Below, piece after piece: positions 1 to 6,490 of a stretch of 6,984 bases of DNA. The position numbers were made by a program, and so were the translations under genes. The stretch covers positions 1 to 6,984 of the forward strand of contig JAKALH010000148.1 of NCBI GenBank assembly GCA_021813225.1, in the 5' to 3' direction. Source of the stretch: Chloroflexota bacterium. GTDB lineage: Bacteria; Chloroflexota; Anaerolineae; J036; Brachytrichaceae. Positions within the stretch are counted from its first letter, which is position 1; the number at the start of each line of letters is the position of its first letter. Under the pieces are notes generated by a model. It saw only the letters and a list, made by a program, of their open reading frames with translations. It searched no databases and was not told where the DNA came from.

Positions 1-1
1 T

Positions 2-124
2 AATGAAGAGCTTTCCCACCTTATCTATGCGGGGGCGGACATGATTGTCGTTCCGAGTCTGTTTGAGCCGTGCGGCCTCACGCAGATGATCGCGCTGAAA
101 TACGGCACGGTTCCGGTCGTGAGG
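2..124 (+). other. Glycogen/starch synthase (GlgA) C-terminal segment within the chimeric ORF
   Basis: This stretch translates to a block typical of GT5 glycogen synthases: SHLIYAGAD, then VPSLFEPCGLTQ, then ALKYGTVPVVR. In known GlgA proteins the E in FEPCGLTQ belongs to the sugar-nucleotide binding site, and PVVR is followed by a TGGL-type loop and a further C-terminal region. Here the resemblance stops right after PVVR; the next residues (DDLGKGEKTRAVV) read as ATPase N domain. The break is therefore placed near base 124, give or take a few codons. The rest of glgA would lie left of the window. Confidence 0.8.
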
Positions 125-1471
125 GATGATCTGGGTAAAGGCGAAAAGACGCGCGCCGTTGTGCGCAGCAACGGCACTGCATTCAGGCTGTATAAAAGCG
201 GTGCACCGGAAGAGGTATTTTCAGCCTGCCTGAACGTTCCTGCTGAGGCCAGGGCGGCTCTGGAGCGGCAAACGACGGCGGGCCGGCGTGTTATCGCGGT
301 CGCCACCAAAGACCTGGAACCTGCCGATCAACAGTTGCCGTTCCCGCAGCTTGAGCAGAATATGGCCTTTGCGGGCCTCATCGCGCTGGAGGACTCTCCC
401 CGCCAGGGAGTCAAGGAGACGATCGCCACTGCCGCGCAGGCCGGCATCCGCACAATCATGGTCACCGGCGATTATCCTCTGACCGCGGCGTACATCGCCG
501 GGCAGGTCGGCATTGACGGCGCTAAAGTCGTCACAGGCGAGGACCTGGATCAGATGACGGATGAGGTATTGCGGCAGACTGTGCGGCAGTCCTCAGTCTT
601 TGCCCGCAGCACGCCGGAGCACAAATATCGCATCGTGAAGGCGCTGCAGGATAACCACGAGGTGGTCGCGGTTACGGGCGACGGCATCAACGATGTGCTG
701 GCGCTGAAAGGCGCCGATATCGGCATCGCTATGGGAATGCGGGGAACCGATGTCGCCAAGGAGGCCGCCGCCGCCGTATTAGCCGACGATAACTTCAACA
801 CAATTGCCATGGGCATCTTTGAGGCGAGAGCCTTCTTCGACAACCTGTCGAAGGGTATGCGCTATTACCTGGCAATCAAAGTGGCTCTGATTCTGATCTT
901 CCTGCTGCCGGTTCTGCTGGGCATCCCCATGCCGTTTGCGCCCATTCAGATCATCATCCTGGAGTTGTTCATGGACCTGGCTGCCTCGGCGGGCTTTACG
1001 GCGGAACCGAAGGAGAAGAACATCACAACGCGAAAACCGCGCGACCCCACGGAGAATGTGTTCAACCGCCGCGCGATCACGGATATACTGGTCAAGGCGC
1101 TCTTCCTGTTTGCCGCCGTGACCGCCGTTTACCTGTACGCATTGCAGCACACCGCAAACCTGGTTCAGGCGCAGACCTTTGCCTTCTCGGCCTGGATCAT
1201 CGGCCATATCGTGCTGGCCTATATCTCGCGATCGGATAAAGAGCTTATCGTGGAGACGGGCCCCTTCAGCAATAAAGTCATGACGGTCTGGGCGCTGCTG
1301 GCAGTTGCATTTCTGCTGGCAGGCATTTATGTGCCTCTGTTGAATGAGCTGTTCAAACTGGCGTCTATTGAAGTTGCCAGCCTGCTTGCGATATTCGCTG
1401 CCGTCATCGTATTCCTGGCGTTGCTTGAGGTCGCCAAGCTGTTCGCGCGTCGCGCACCACCGGTGAGCTAG
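2..1471 (+). CDS. Chimeric ORF: glycogen synthase C-terminal block joined to C-terminal half of a P-type cation ATPase (5' partial)
   Basis: The frame is open to the left edge, so the ATG at 41 is probably internal; 489 residues are visible. Residues 1-41 match the GlgA donor-binding block (SHLIYAGAD, FEPCGLTQ, YGTVPVVR). From about residue 45 the protein is a P-type ATPase. In order it shows the end of the N domain (KSGAPE near 65-70), the EDSPR segment near 130-134, MVTGD near 153-157, and the P-domain hinge TGDGIND near 225-231 followed by GADIGIAMG. Six hydrophobic helices follow at about 289-307, 314-331, 362-381, 391-409, 426-450 and 456-480, corresponding to M5-M10. DKTGT, the TGE actuator loop, M1-M4 and the M4 PEG-type motif are missing. 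Without the phosphorylated Asp this half cannot run the normal transport cycle alone. It could be a fusion pseudogene, a deletion scar or an assembly join. Family identity of both parts is clear; the function of the whole is unknown. Confidence 0.85.
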   Translation, partial: NEELSHLIYAGADMIVVPSLFEPCGLTQMIALKYGTVPVVRDDLGKGEKTRAVVRSNGTAFRLYKSGAPEEVFSACLNVPAEARAALERQTTAGRRVIAVATKDLEPADQQLPFPQLEQNMAFAGLIALEDSPRQGVKETIATAAQAGIRTIMVTGDYPLTAAYIAGQVGIDGAKVVTGEDLDQMTDEVLRQTVRQSSVFARSTPEHKYRIVKALQDNHEVVAVTGDGINDVLALKGADIGIAMGMRGTDVAKEAAAAVLADDNFNTIAMGIFEARAFFDNLSKGMRYYLAIKVALILIFLLPVLLGIPMPFAPIQIIILELFMDLAASAGFTAEPKEKNITTRKPRDPTENVFNRRAITDILVKALFLFAAVTAVYLYALQHTANLVQAQTFAFSAWIIGHIVLAYISRSDKELIVETGPFSNKVMTVWALLAVAFLLAGIYVPLLNELFKLASIEVASLLAIFAAVIVFLALLEVAKLFARRAPPVS

Positions 1472-1485
1472 AGGTCCTGAAGAAC

Positions 1486-1526
1486 GGTATCGGCGGAGAA
1501 CGTAAGGCCATTTCTCCGCCGATACC
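1486..1526. terminator. Shared hairpin between convergent genes (probable bidirectional terminator)
   Basis: Positions 1486-1500 and 1512-1526 are perfect reverse complements (15 bp, arm GGTATCGGCGGAGAA), with an 11-nt loop at 1501-1511. The hairpin starts 15 bases after the stop of the plus-strand ORF and ends 28 bases before the stop of the minus-strand gene, which is the usual place for a terminator serving both. No clear run of U follows on either strand, so it is not a textbook intrinsic terminator. It could act as an RNA 3'-end stabiliser or as a terminator needing additional factors. Confidence 0.65.
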
Positions 1527-1553
1527 TATATGCAAACCGACCGCGTCAACCCT

Positions 1554-2909
1554 TTAGCGCATGGTTGGTTGACGCACCGCATCGATATTGGTGCCCGTCA
1601 GTGCAGTGACATAGAAGAAGTCGCGGGGGTAAGGCGTCAGATACTGCGTCGCGCTGCCGGACATCGCCTGCAGCAAACGCACAGCCTGCAGTGAACCAGA
1701 ACCGGGTTTTACCGGTTCATAGGTGTAAAACCTGGTATAGAAGCCGTTGATGTCCAGTTGCATCCCGTAATATGCGCCGGCCTGCTGCAAAGCATTACCC
1801 AGCGTTTGCGCAGTCAGGGAGTTTCCTGCAACATAGATCAGGAAACGCCCATCCTGGCTCAGCCCCAGCCCCGAACGCCATGTTGCCGCCGGATTGCCGC
1901 CGGTATAACCCCACGACAGCACATCAGCGATATTGATATTGGGTCTGACACGGCCCTGGTCAACCAGCAGCGGGCAGTTCTGCCGATACGAAATCAGATC
2001 CGCTGTCTGCGTAATGCCGACTCCCCATGCGCCAATGCGGATGCTTCCGTCGCGGTAAAACCCCACGGTGGCAATGCCTTTCACCGGCGGCAGGATGACT
2101 TTCCCGTTGAACATCATGCCATATTTGCCGTGGATGGCCTTAAAACCGCCGTTGAAGGCTGCTACCAGCACATTATTCAGCGCATCGCTGGCCGGGATAA
2201 CGCCGGGACGATTGAATGACGGTTCGCCGGGCGCAAAAGTCGGCTCCAGCGTTCCCGGCACCAGGTGCAGGCGCGCCAGGCTCAGGTCGATCCGTATGGC
2301 AGCGGCATTCGCGTATGGCCGGGACGGGTCAGGCTTGAGCGCTGTTCGCGCCATAATCGGCGTCTGGTCGGGCGACAGCATCCCAAAGGCCTGCCATCCT
2401 GTGCCCGCAGCGGGCGCCGCATCGACGACGTTTTTAATCACAACGGCTGTCGGCGTGGGTCTGGGCTTCACAGGCGTCGCAGTGGATGCCGGTGTCGTCG
2501 GTGTCGTCGTCGTCGCCGGGCTGCCGTACTTGAGCGCGTGCGGTATCGGGGCAGGGGAGACTGCCGTTGGCGGAGCAGCCGGCGTTGGCTGGTAGTAGGT
2601 CACGATGGATTGTGTTTGTGTCAGAACGGCTGAGCTTGCCCAGGCCACCTGACCGCCATCGTGTGTGACGTTGTATTTGGCGCGGTTCAAAGTGTCCTGT
2701 AACTGGAACACTGTGCTTTCCAGTAAAGCGACAGGCTCAGGCCCGACGACGGAGCGCAGGAAGTCGGCGATAGACGCGCCTGCATCCGGAGCCACTGCCG
2801 GTATAGTCACAGCGCCGGCGAGCGCGAGCGCCAGCATGGCTACTGTGAGTAAAAAGACACGTCGCAGTTTAAGGGCGCGACGCCGTGTTCCCTTCATCAT
2901 GTTTGACAT
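1554..2909 (-). CDS. Membrane-anchored/secreted phosphodiester glycosidase (NAGPA/DUF2233-like) family protein
   Basis: The protein is 451 residues. A basic N terminus (KGTRRRALKLRR) precedes one hydrophobic helix at about 18-40, read as an uncleaved anchor or signal sequence, so the rest should lie outside the membrane. A helical stretch (about 45-105) leads into a Pro/Thr/Ala-rich linker (about 107-155), then the globular domain (about 169-440). Family-like features are AAFNGGF near 250-256, RSGLGLSQDG near 345-354 and MQLDING near 383-389. In characterised relatives (human NAGPA and bacterial exopolysaccharide-linked homologues) this fold cleaves sugar phosphodiesters; the substrate here cannot be told. 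The chosen ATG has GGGAG (2920-2924) 10 nt upstream; an internal ATG at codon 4 is less well spaced. It lies 88 nt downstream of the permease on the same strand. Family call is good; catalytic activity is inferred. Confidence 0.8.
   Translation of the reverse strand: MSNMMKGTRRRALKLRRVFLLTVAMLALALAGAVTIPAVAPDAGASIADFLRSVVGPEPVALLESTVFQLQDTLNRAKYNVTHDGGQVAWASSAVLTQTQSIVTYYQPTPAAPPTAVSPAPIPHALKYGSPATTTTPTTPASTATPVKPRPTPTAVVIKNVVDAAPAAGTGWQAFGMLSPDQTPIMARTALKPDPSRPYANAAAIRIDLSLARLHLVPGTLEPTFAPGEPSFNRPGVIPASDALNNVLVAAFNGGFKAIHGKYGMMFNGKVILPPVKGIATVGFYRDGSIRIGAWGVGITQTADLISYRQNCPLLVDQGRVRPNINIADVLSWGYTGGNPAATWRSGLGLSQDGRFLIYVAGNSLTAQTLGNALQQAGAYYGMQLDINGFYTRFYTYEPVKPGSGSLQAVRLLQAMSGSATQYLTPYPRDFFYVTALTGTNIDAVRQPTMR
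2492..2516. repeat. Short GTC-type triplet tract encoding the Thr-rich linker
   Basis: A run built from GTC/GGT triplets on the plus strand encodes the TTTTPTT part of the extracellular linker in the minus-strand glycosidase-like gene. Such tracts can gain or lose whole codons by slippage without breaking the frame. It is short and imperfect, so it is noted only as a local low-complexity tract. Confidence 0.45.
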
Positions 2910-2964
2910 ATCGGGTAATCTCCCGCTGCATCTGACGCAGCCTCATAGCATGAGATTACCCGAT
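2910..2964 (-). promoter_or_regulatory. 13-bp perfect inverted repeat overlapping the ribosome binding region of the glycosidase-like gene
   Basis: Positions 2910-2922 and 2952-2964 are perfect reverse complements (mRNA-sense 5' arm ATCGGGTAATCTC). In the minus-strand transcript the second arm ends on the base just before the AUG (2907-2909). It covers the whole spacer plus the GAG of the GGGAG Shine-Dalgarno (2920-2924). The 29-nt loop can form a nested small stem: CTGCG (2936-2940) with TGCAG (2926-2930), one pair being G-U. If folded, the RNA would limit ribosome access. Alternatives are a protein-binding operator or a terminator for the upstream permease, though no U-run follows. The repeat is directly visible; its role is inferred. 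Confidence 0.6.
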
Positions 2965-2997
2965 CCAGTTGAAGCGTGGATGAAATGCGCTTCGGTT

Positions 2998-5802
2998 TTA
3001 GAGTTCTCTCAGCGCCTCGACCACTTTAAGTGTCGCCAGCCGGCGGCTGCTGATGTAGGTGCTGATAAACATGCCCGCGACAACCAGCAGCAGCAATATC
3101 GCCAGTTCCAGCCAGGGCACTTCAAGCGCTGTGGTTGACGTCATGAAAATACTTCCGAGCAGCAGGATCAGTATGCGCGCCAATCCGAAGCCTATCGCCA
3201 GCCCAATGACCATGCTGAGAACGCCGATCGTGCCCGCCTCAGCGAACAGGAAGCGCCGTAAATGGCGTAAATTGGCCCCTAAAGCCCGCATGGTGCCGAA
3301 TTCACGGCGACGCTCATTGATCATAGCCATGAGGAAAATCGCCAGGCCGACGGAGACGATCAACAGCGTGTAGATGCTCTCCATGGTGCCCAGGCCGGTC
3401 AGGTTGAGCGCGGTTAATGAGCTGTCATTGGCGTATACAACGCTGTTGACGCTGGCAATATGGAATGACATCGCATTCTTGAAGCGCGCCTGCAGCGCGG
3501 CGGTGGCTTGTGCAACCGCGCCGGGTTGGCCATTCGTCTTGATGAGGAAGAATGACATGGTGCCGCTTCCAATCGCTTTAGCCATAAAGTTCCGGTTCAG
3601 GATAAAGTCGGAATCCTGCGAAGATGTCGATGACTGAAGGAACATTCCGACGGCGACGGTCTTGACATCGACATATTGCCTGGTGCTGGGGTTGAACAGG
3701 CGCAGCAGCACCGTATCGCCGACCAGGATGTTATATTTCTGCGCCTGATCAACGGAGAGGATGATCCCATCAGGCGTGCGGGCCAGAGCGCCTAACACGG
3801 CGCTGGCCGTGCCAGGGGCGTAACTGTCCGGAGGCAGGTTCTGCGCCTGGCTGTTGATTGCGTCGATAGTCTGTTGCGCCGAACCATTGATATAGAATTG
3901 ATCGGGCGCATAGGCCGCCTGCAGATACGACGGGACATCGATGCCGTATACCGTCTGATTGGATGAACCGACCAAAGCCTTTGAATCGCGCATGACGCCG
4001 GTCACGCTGGTCACGCCGGGAACCATCAACTGCGCGGCGAAGTCCGCCGTCTGCGGGCTGTTCAGCGAAGGGGTGAAGCGAATGTCGGAGCCGGCCACGT
4101 AGCGGGCATCGCGCTGTTTTTCCAGACGGTATGTATATTGGAACAGCGCAAGGCTCAACCCGAATGACAAGGTGAGGGCGATAATCGTCGTCGCAGCGCT
4201 GATGCTGGCGGCGCGGCGGGAGATCGATTTGCCCGCTACCTCGCCGATATCGCCGAAACTCTTCTTGTAGAACGCCGCCAGGCGTTTATCCAGGGATTTC
4301 AGGCCGCTTTCCACCAGCCGCAACACCAGCAGCGTCAGGCCGATCCAGGCAAAAAACGGGCCCAGGAACACATAAAAGGAAAGTGAAATAACAGAGCCTT
4401 CCGGGCCTCCGGCTGTGAACCCGCCCGTGGATTGGGTCACATAGATGACGACGACGGCCGCCAGAATCAGCAGTAGATCGAGGTAGGCGCGCTTCCAGAA
4501 CGGCGGGCGTTCCGTGCGGCGGGCGCGGCGGCGTTCCTGGGTGATTTCATTATGCAGCGCGCTGTATATGGGCAGGAAGGCAGCAAAGAAAGTCAGCACC
4601 ACGCCTGCCGCAAAGGCGGAACCGGCGGATAAAGCAAACGTGGACCATGCGAAGCCGGGGGAGAAAGGAGAAAATGCCTGCAGCGCCTGGCGTCCCGTGC
4701 TCACCGCCAGCAGCAACAATCCGACGAAAATGCCCAGCACCGAGCCTGTGACCGCCAGCAGCGCCGAAGCAATCGCGATGATGATGGTGATCTGACCGGG
4801 CGTAGCGCCGCGCGTGCGCAGCAACCCGATCTCGCGCCGCTGTGCGTCGGCGAACAACTCTGCCGCGAATTTGGACAGATAGGCGGCTAACGCGACGCCG
4901 GGCAGACCTAGAAATATGAACAGTATTTTCGCCGTCAGAACATCGGACAGAGCCGACTGGAATGCGCCGGATACATTATCCAGAACCTTGATCTGCCCGG
5001 GCAGAGTGCGCTCCAGTTCGCGTTTCAGCGCGGCGGACTGGAGTGCGGCGACGGATAGGTCCGCGGAGAAAGCAGCGCGGTTGATTTTGATGTGCACCTG
5101 CTGATCAAGCACGGTTACATTAGGCAGGATCGCAGCCGGCCTGTTCGCCGCCAATGCAGCCAGCGGCGACTCCAGATGACTGTGAAACCAGTTGGCATCA
5201 ACCAGGACGACGTCTGCATAAACACCGCCTTCTCTCCCGGAAGATGTCACGAACATGGCATCGGCGGAGTTCGTGTTGATGATTCCGCTGATGGGCAGCT
5301 TGACCGCATCGGTGATTCCGGCAAAATTGATCTGCAGCATATCGCCGATTTTCAGCTTGAGCACAGTGGCCATCGCTTCATTGACCATGACCCCATTCGG
5401 GTCAAATCCGCCCTGGCTGATTTTCAGCACATCGAACGTGTGCAGATAGGACGGGTTGACCGCAAACAGACGCCCGGCCGCCGTGGCCTGCGTATCGCCG
5501 GCTTTAGCTGCGGAGGCAAAATCCGCCGCCATCACAGGTTCAGCCGCCGATATATTGTGCACCCGGGCCATTGCAGAGACGACGCGGTTCACGTCCGCCT
5601 GGGTCCCGTTGACGTATGCCGTCATGTCAATCTTGACAGTGGTCAATGCCGTAGCCGTCATCTGGCGCGTCATGGCATCGATGAAAAACAGTATGCCGGC
5701 GAATAAGCCGACAGCCAGCGCCAGCCCGAAAAGATAGGTGAAGGTGCGGCGCGGGTTACGCATCACCAGCTTCAAGGCATAAACGGCGAGTTTGCCAATC
5801 AT
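2998..5802 (-). CDS. ABC transporter permease with two FtsX/MacB-like modules
   Basis: This 934-residue membrane protein has about ten predicted helices: 20-42, 293-315, 336-368, 388-415, 438-457, 471-497, 532-556, 808-828, 856-888 and 897-917. Two large extracytoplasmic domains (about 43-290 and 557-805) sit after helices 1 and 7, the MacB-PCD/FtsX arrangement repeated twice. The cytoplasmic motif after each module's first FtsX helix is clear in both copies: RREIGLLRTRGA (322-333) and RREFGTMRALGA (832-843). Relatives such as MacB, LolC/E and FtsX do not pump by alternating access; they pass ATPase motion to the extracytoplasmic side, moving lipoproteins or peptides or activating cell-wall hydrolases. 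The substrate here is unknown. The ATG lies 1 nt after the ATPase stop, with GGAG at 5810-5813 giving a 7-nt spacer. Fusion of two half-permeases makes this a single-chain pseudo-dimer. Confidence 0.92.
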   Translation of the reverse strand: MIGKLAVYALKLVMRNPRRTFTYLFGLALAVGLFAGILFFIDAMTRQMTATALTTVKIDMTAYVNGTQADVNRVVSAMARVHNISAAEPVMAADFASAAKAGDTQATAAGRLFAVNPSYLHTFDVLKISQGGFDPNGVMVNEAMATVLKLKIGDMLQINFAGITDAVKLPISGIINTNSADAMFVTSSGREGGVYADVVLVDANWFHSHLESPLAALAANRPAAILPNVTVLDQQVHIKINRAAFSADLSVAALQSAALKRELERTLPGQIKVLDNVSGAFQSALSDVLTAKILFIFLGLPGVALAAYLSKFAAELFADAQRREIGLLRTRGATPGQITIIIAIASALLAVTGSVLGIFVGLLLLAVSTGRQALQAFSPFSPGFAWSTFALSAGSAFAAGVVLTFFAAFLPIYSALHNEITQERRRARRTERPPFWKRAYLDLLLILAAVVVIYVTQSTGGFTAGGPEGSVISLSFYVFLGPFFAWIGLTLLVLRLVESGLKSLDKRLAAFYKKSFGDIGEVAGKSISRRAASISAATTIIALTLSFGLSLALFQYTYRLEKQRDARYVAGSDIRFTPSLNSPQTADFAAQLMVPGVTSVTGVMRDSKALVGSSNQTVYGIDVPSYLQAAYAPDQFYINGSAQQTIDAINSQAQNLPPDSYAPGTASAVLGALARTPDGIILSVDQAQKYNILVGDTVLLRLFNPSTRQYVDVKTVAVGMFLQSSTSSQDSDFILNRNFMAKAIGSGTMSFFLIKTNGQPGAVAQATAALQARFKNAMSFHIASVNSVVYANDSSLTALNLTGLGTMESIYTLLIVSVGLAIFLMAMINERRREFGTMRALGANLRHLRRFLFAEAGTIGVLSMVIGLAIGFGLARILILLLGSIFMTSTTALEVPWLELAILLLLVVAGMFISTYISSRRLATLKVVEALREL

Positions 5803-5803
5803 T

Positions 5804-6490
5804 TCACAGCTCCAGTTGTCCGTCTTTAAGATGAAGTATGCGGTCGGCCTGGGCGGCGCTTTCCGCGTCGTGAGTCACCATGACCAGTGTCAGTCCAATG
5901 CCGCGCACCAGGTTAATCAACATGCTCATCAGTTCCGCGGCGCTGACACTGTCCAGATTTCCGGTCGGTTCATCGGCCAGCAGGATCAGCGGGTCATTAG
6001 CGAGCGCGCGCGCCACGCCGACGCGCTGCTGCTGCCCCCCAGACAGCTCGTCGGGAAGATGGTCGGCTTTGTCGGACAGACCGACCAGCTCAAGTAGACT
6101 CATGGCGTGGTCGCGCCTGAGGCGACTGGCCTGGTCGTCAAGCAGCATGGGAAACTCGATATTTTCGCGCGCCGTCAGCACCGGGAACAGGTCGTGGCGC
6201 TGGAATACAAATCCCAGCTTCTCGCGGCGCAGCTTTGCCAGTTGCTCTTCTTTATAGTCGTGCAGATTGACGCCGTCGAGCATCACAAGGCCCGAGGTGG
6301 GGCGGTCCAGCCCGCCCAGCAGATTCAACAGGGTGGATTTTCCGCAGCCGCTCGGCCCCATGATGGCGACAAACTCCCCGCTGCGAATGCGGATATCGAC
6401 GCCTGCCAGCGCGACAACTTTTTCGCGGCCCAGACGATATTCGCGGCGTAATGCGGTGGTCTCCAGGACGAAATCCGTAAAGTTAGGCAT
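5804..6490 (-). CDS. ABC transporter ATP-binding protein, LolD/MacB-type (complete)
   Basis: This is a 228-residue cytoplasmic ATPase with every motif in place: A-loop Tyr18, Walker A GPSGCGKST (45-53), Q-loop Gln97 in FVFQRHDLFP, signature LSGGQQQR (149-156), Walker B with catalytic Glu in LILLADEP (168-175), D-loop GNLD (177-180) and H-loop His207. Length and motifs fit the LolD/MacB/FtsE group that partners FtsX-type permeases. An upstream in-frame ATG at 6517 would add nine residues, but the start at 6490 is preferred. It has a strong GAGGAA at 6495-6500, it overlaps the preceding gene's stop by only 8 nt, and the protein then begins with a typical family N terminus. It should power the adjacent permease, probably together with the second ATPase just upstream. 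Confidence 0.93.
   Translation of the reverse strand: MPNFTDFVLETTALRREYRLGREKVVALAGVDIRIRSGEFVAIMGPSGCGKSTLLNLLGGLDRPTSGLVMLDGVNLHDYKEEQLAKLRREKLGFVFQRHDLFPVLTARENIEFPMLLDDQASRLRRDHAMSLLELVGLSDKADHLPDELSGGQQQRVGVARALANDPLILLADEPTGNLDSVSAAELMSMLINLVRGIGLTLVMVTHDAESAAQADRILHLKDGQLEL
5810..5813 (-). promoter_or_regulatory. Shine-Dalgarno of the permease, inside the 3' end of the ATPase gene
   Basis: GGAG lies 7 nt before the permease ATG (5800-5802) and within the last codons of the ATPase gene, whose TGA is at 5804-5806. The arrangement TGA-A-ATG favours translational coupling, so both proteins would be made in step. Confidence 0.65.

Noticed and set aside
41..43. ATG at 41 as the true start of the first gene
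   Set aside because: GlgA-like sequence (NEELSHLIYAGAD) continues in the same frame upstream to the window edge, and no good Shine-Dalgarno sequence precedes this ATG.
1699..1718. 7-bp inverted repeat GAACCGG/CCGGTTC with a 6-nt loop
   Set aside because: It lies inside the coding sequence of the glycosidase-like gene, well before its stop, and encodes ordinary residues (EPVKPGS); a short GC-rich palindrome of this size is expected by chance.
2068..2633. Long plus-strand open frames opposite the glycosidase-like gene
   Set aside because: They are antisense shadows: their products are low-complexity Gly/Val- or Arg-rich and lack recognisable domains, whereas the minus-strand frame has clear domain structure.
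2941..2997. Possible sigma-70 promoter for the glycosidase-like gene on the minus strand (TTCAAC with TATGAG)
   Set aside because: Both boxes match the consensus weakly and the spacing is about 20 nt, so it is not better than chance.
5092..5706. 204-codon plus-strand open frame opposite the permease
   Set aside because: Its composition is rich in Arg, His and Asp with no family resemblance, and the minus-strand permease frame is continuous and well supported across the same bases.
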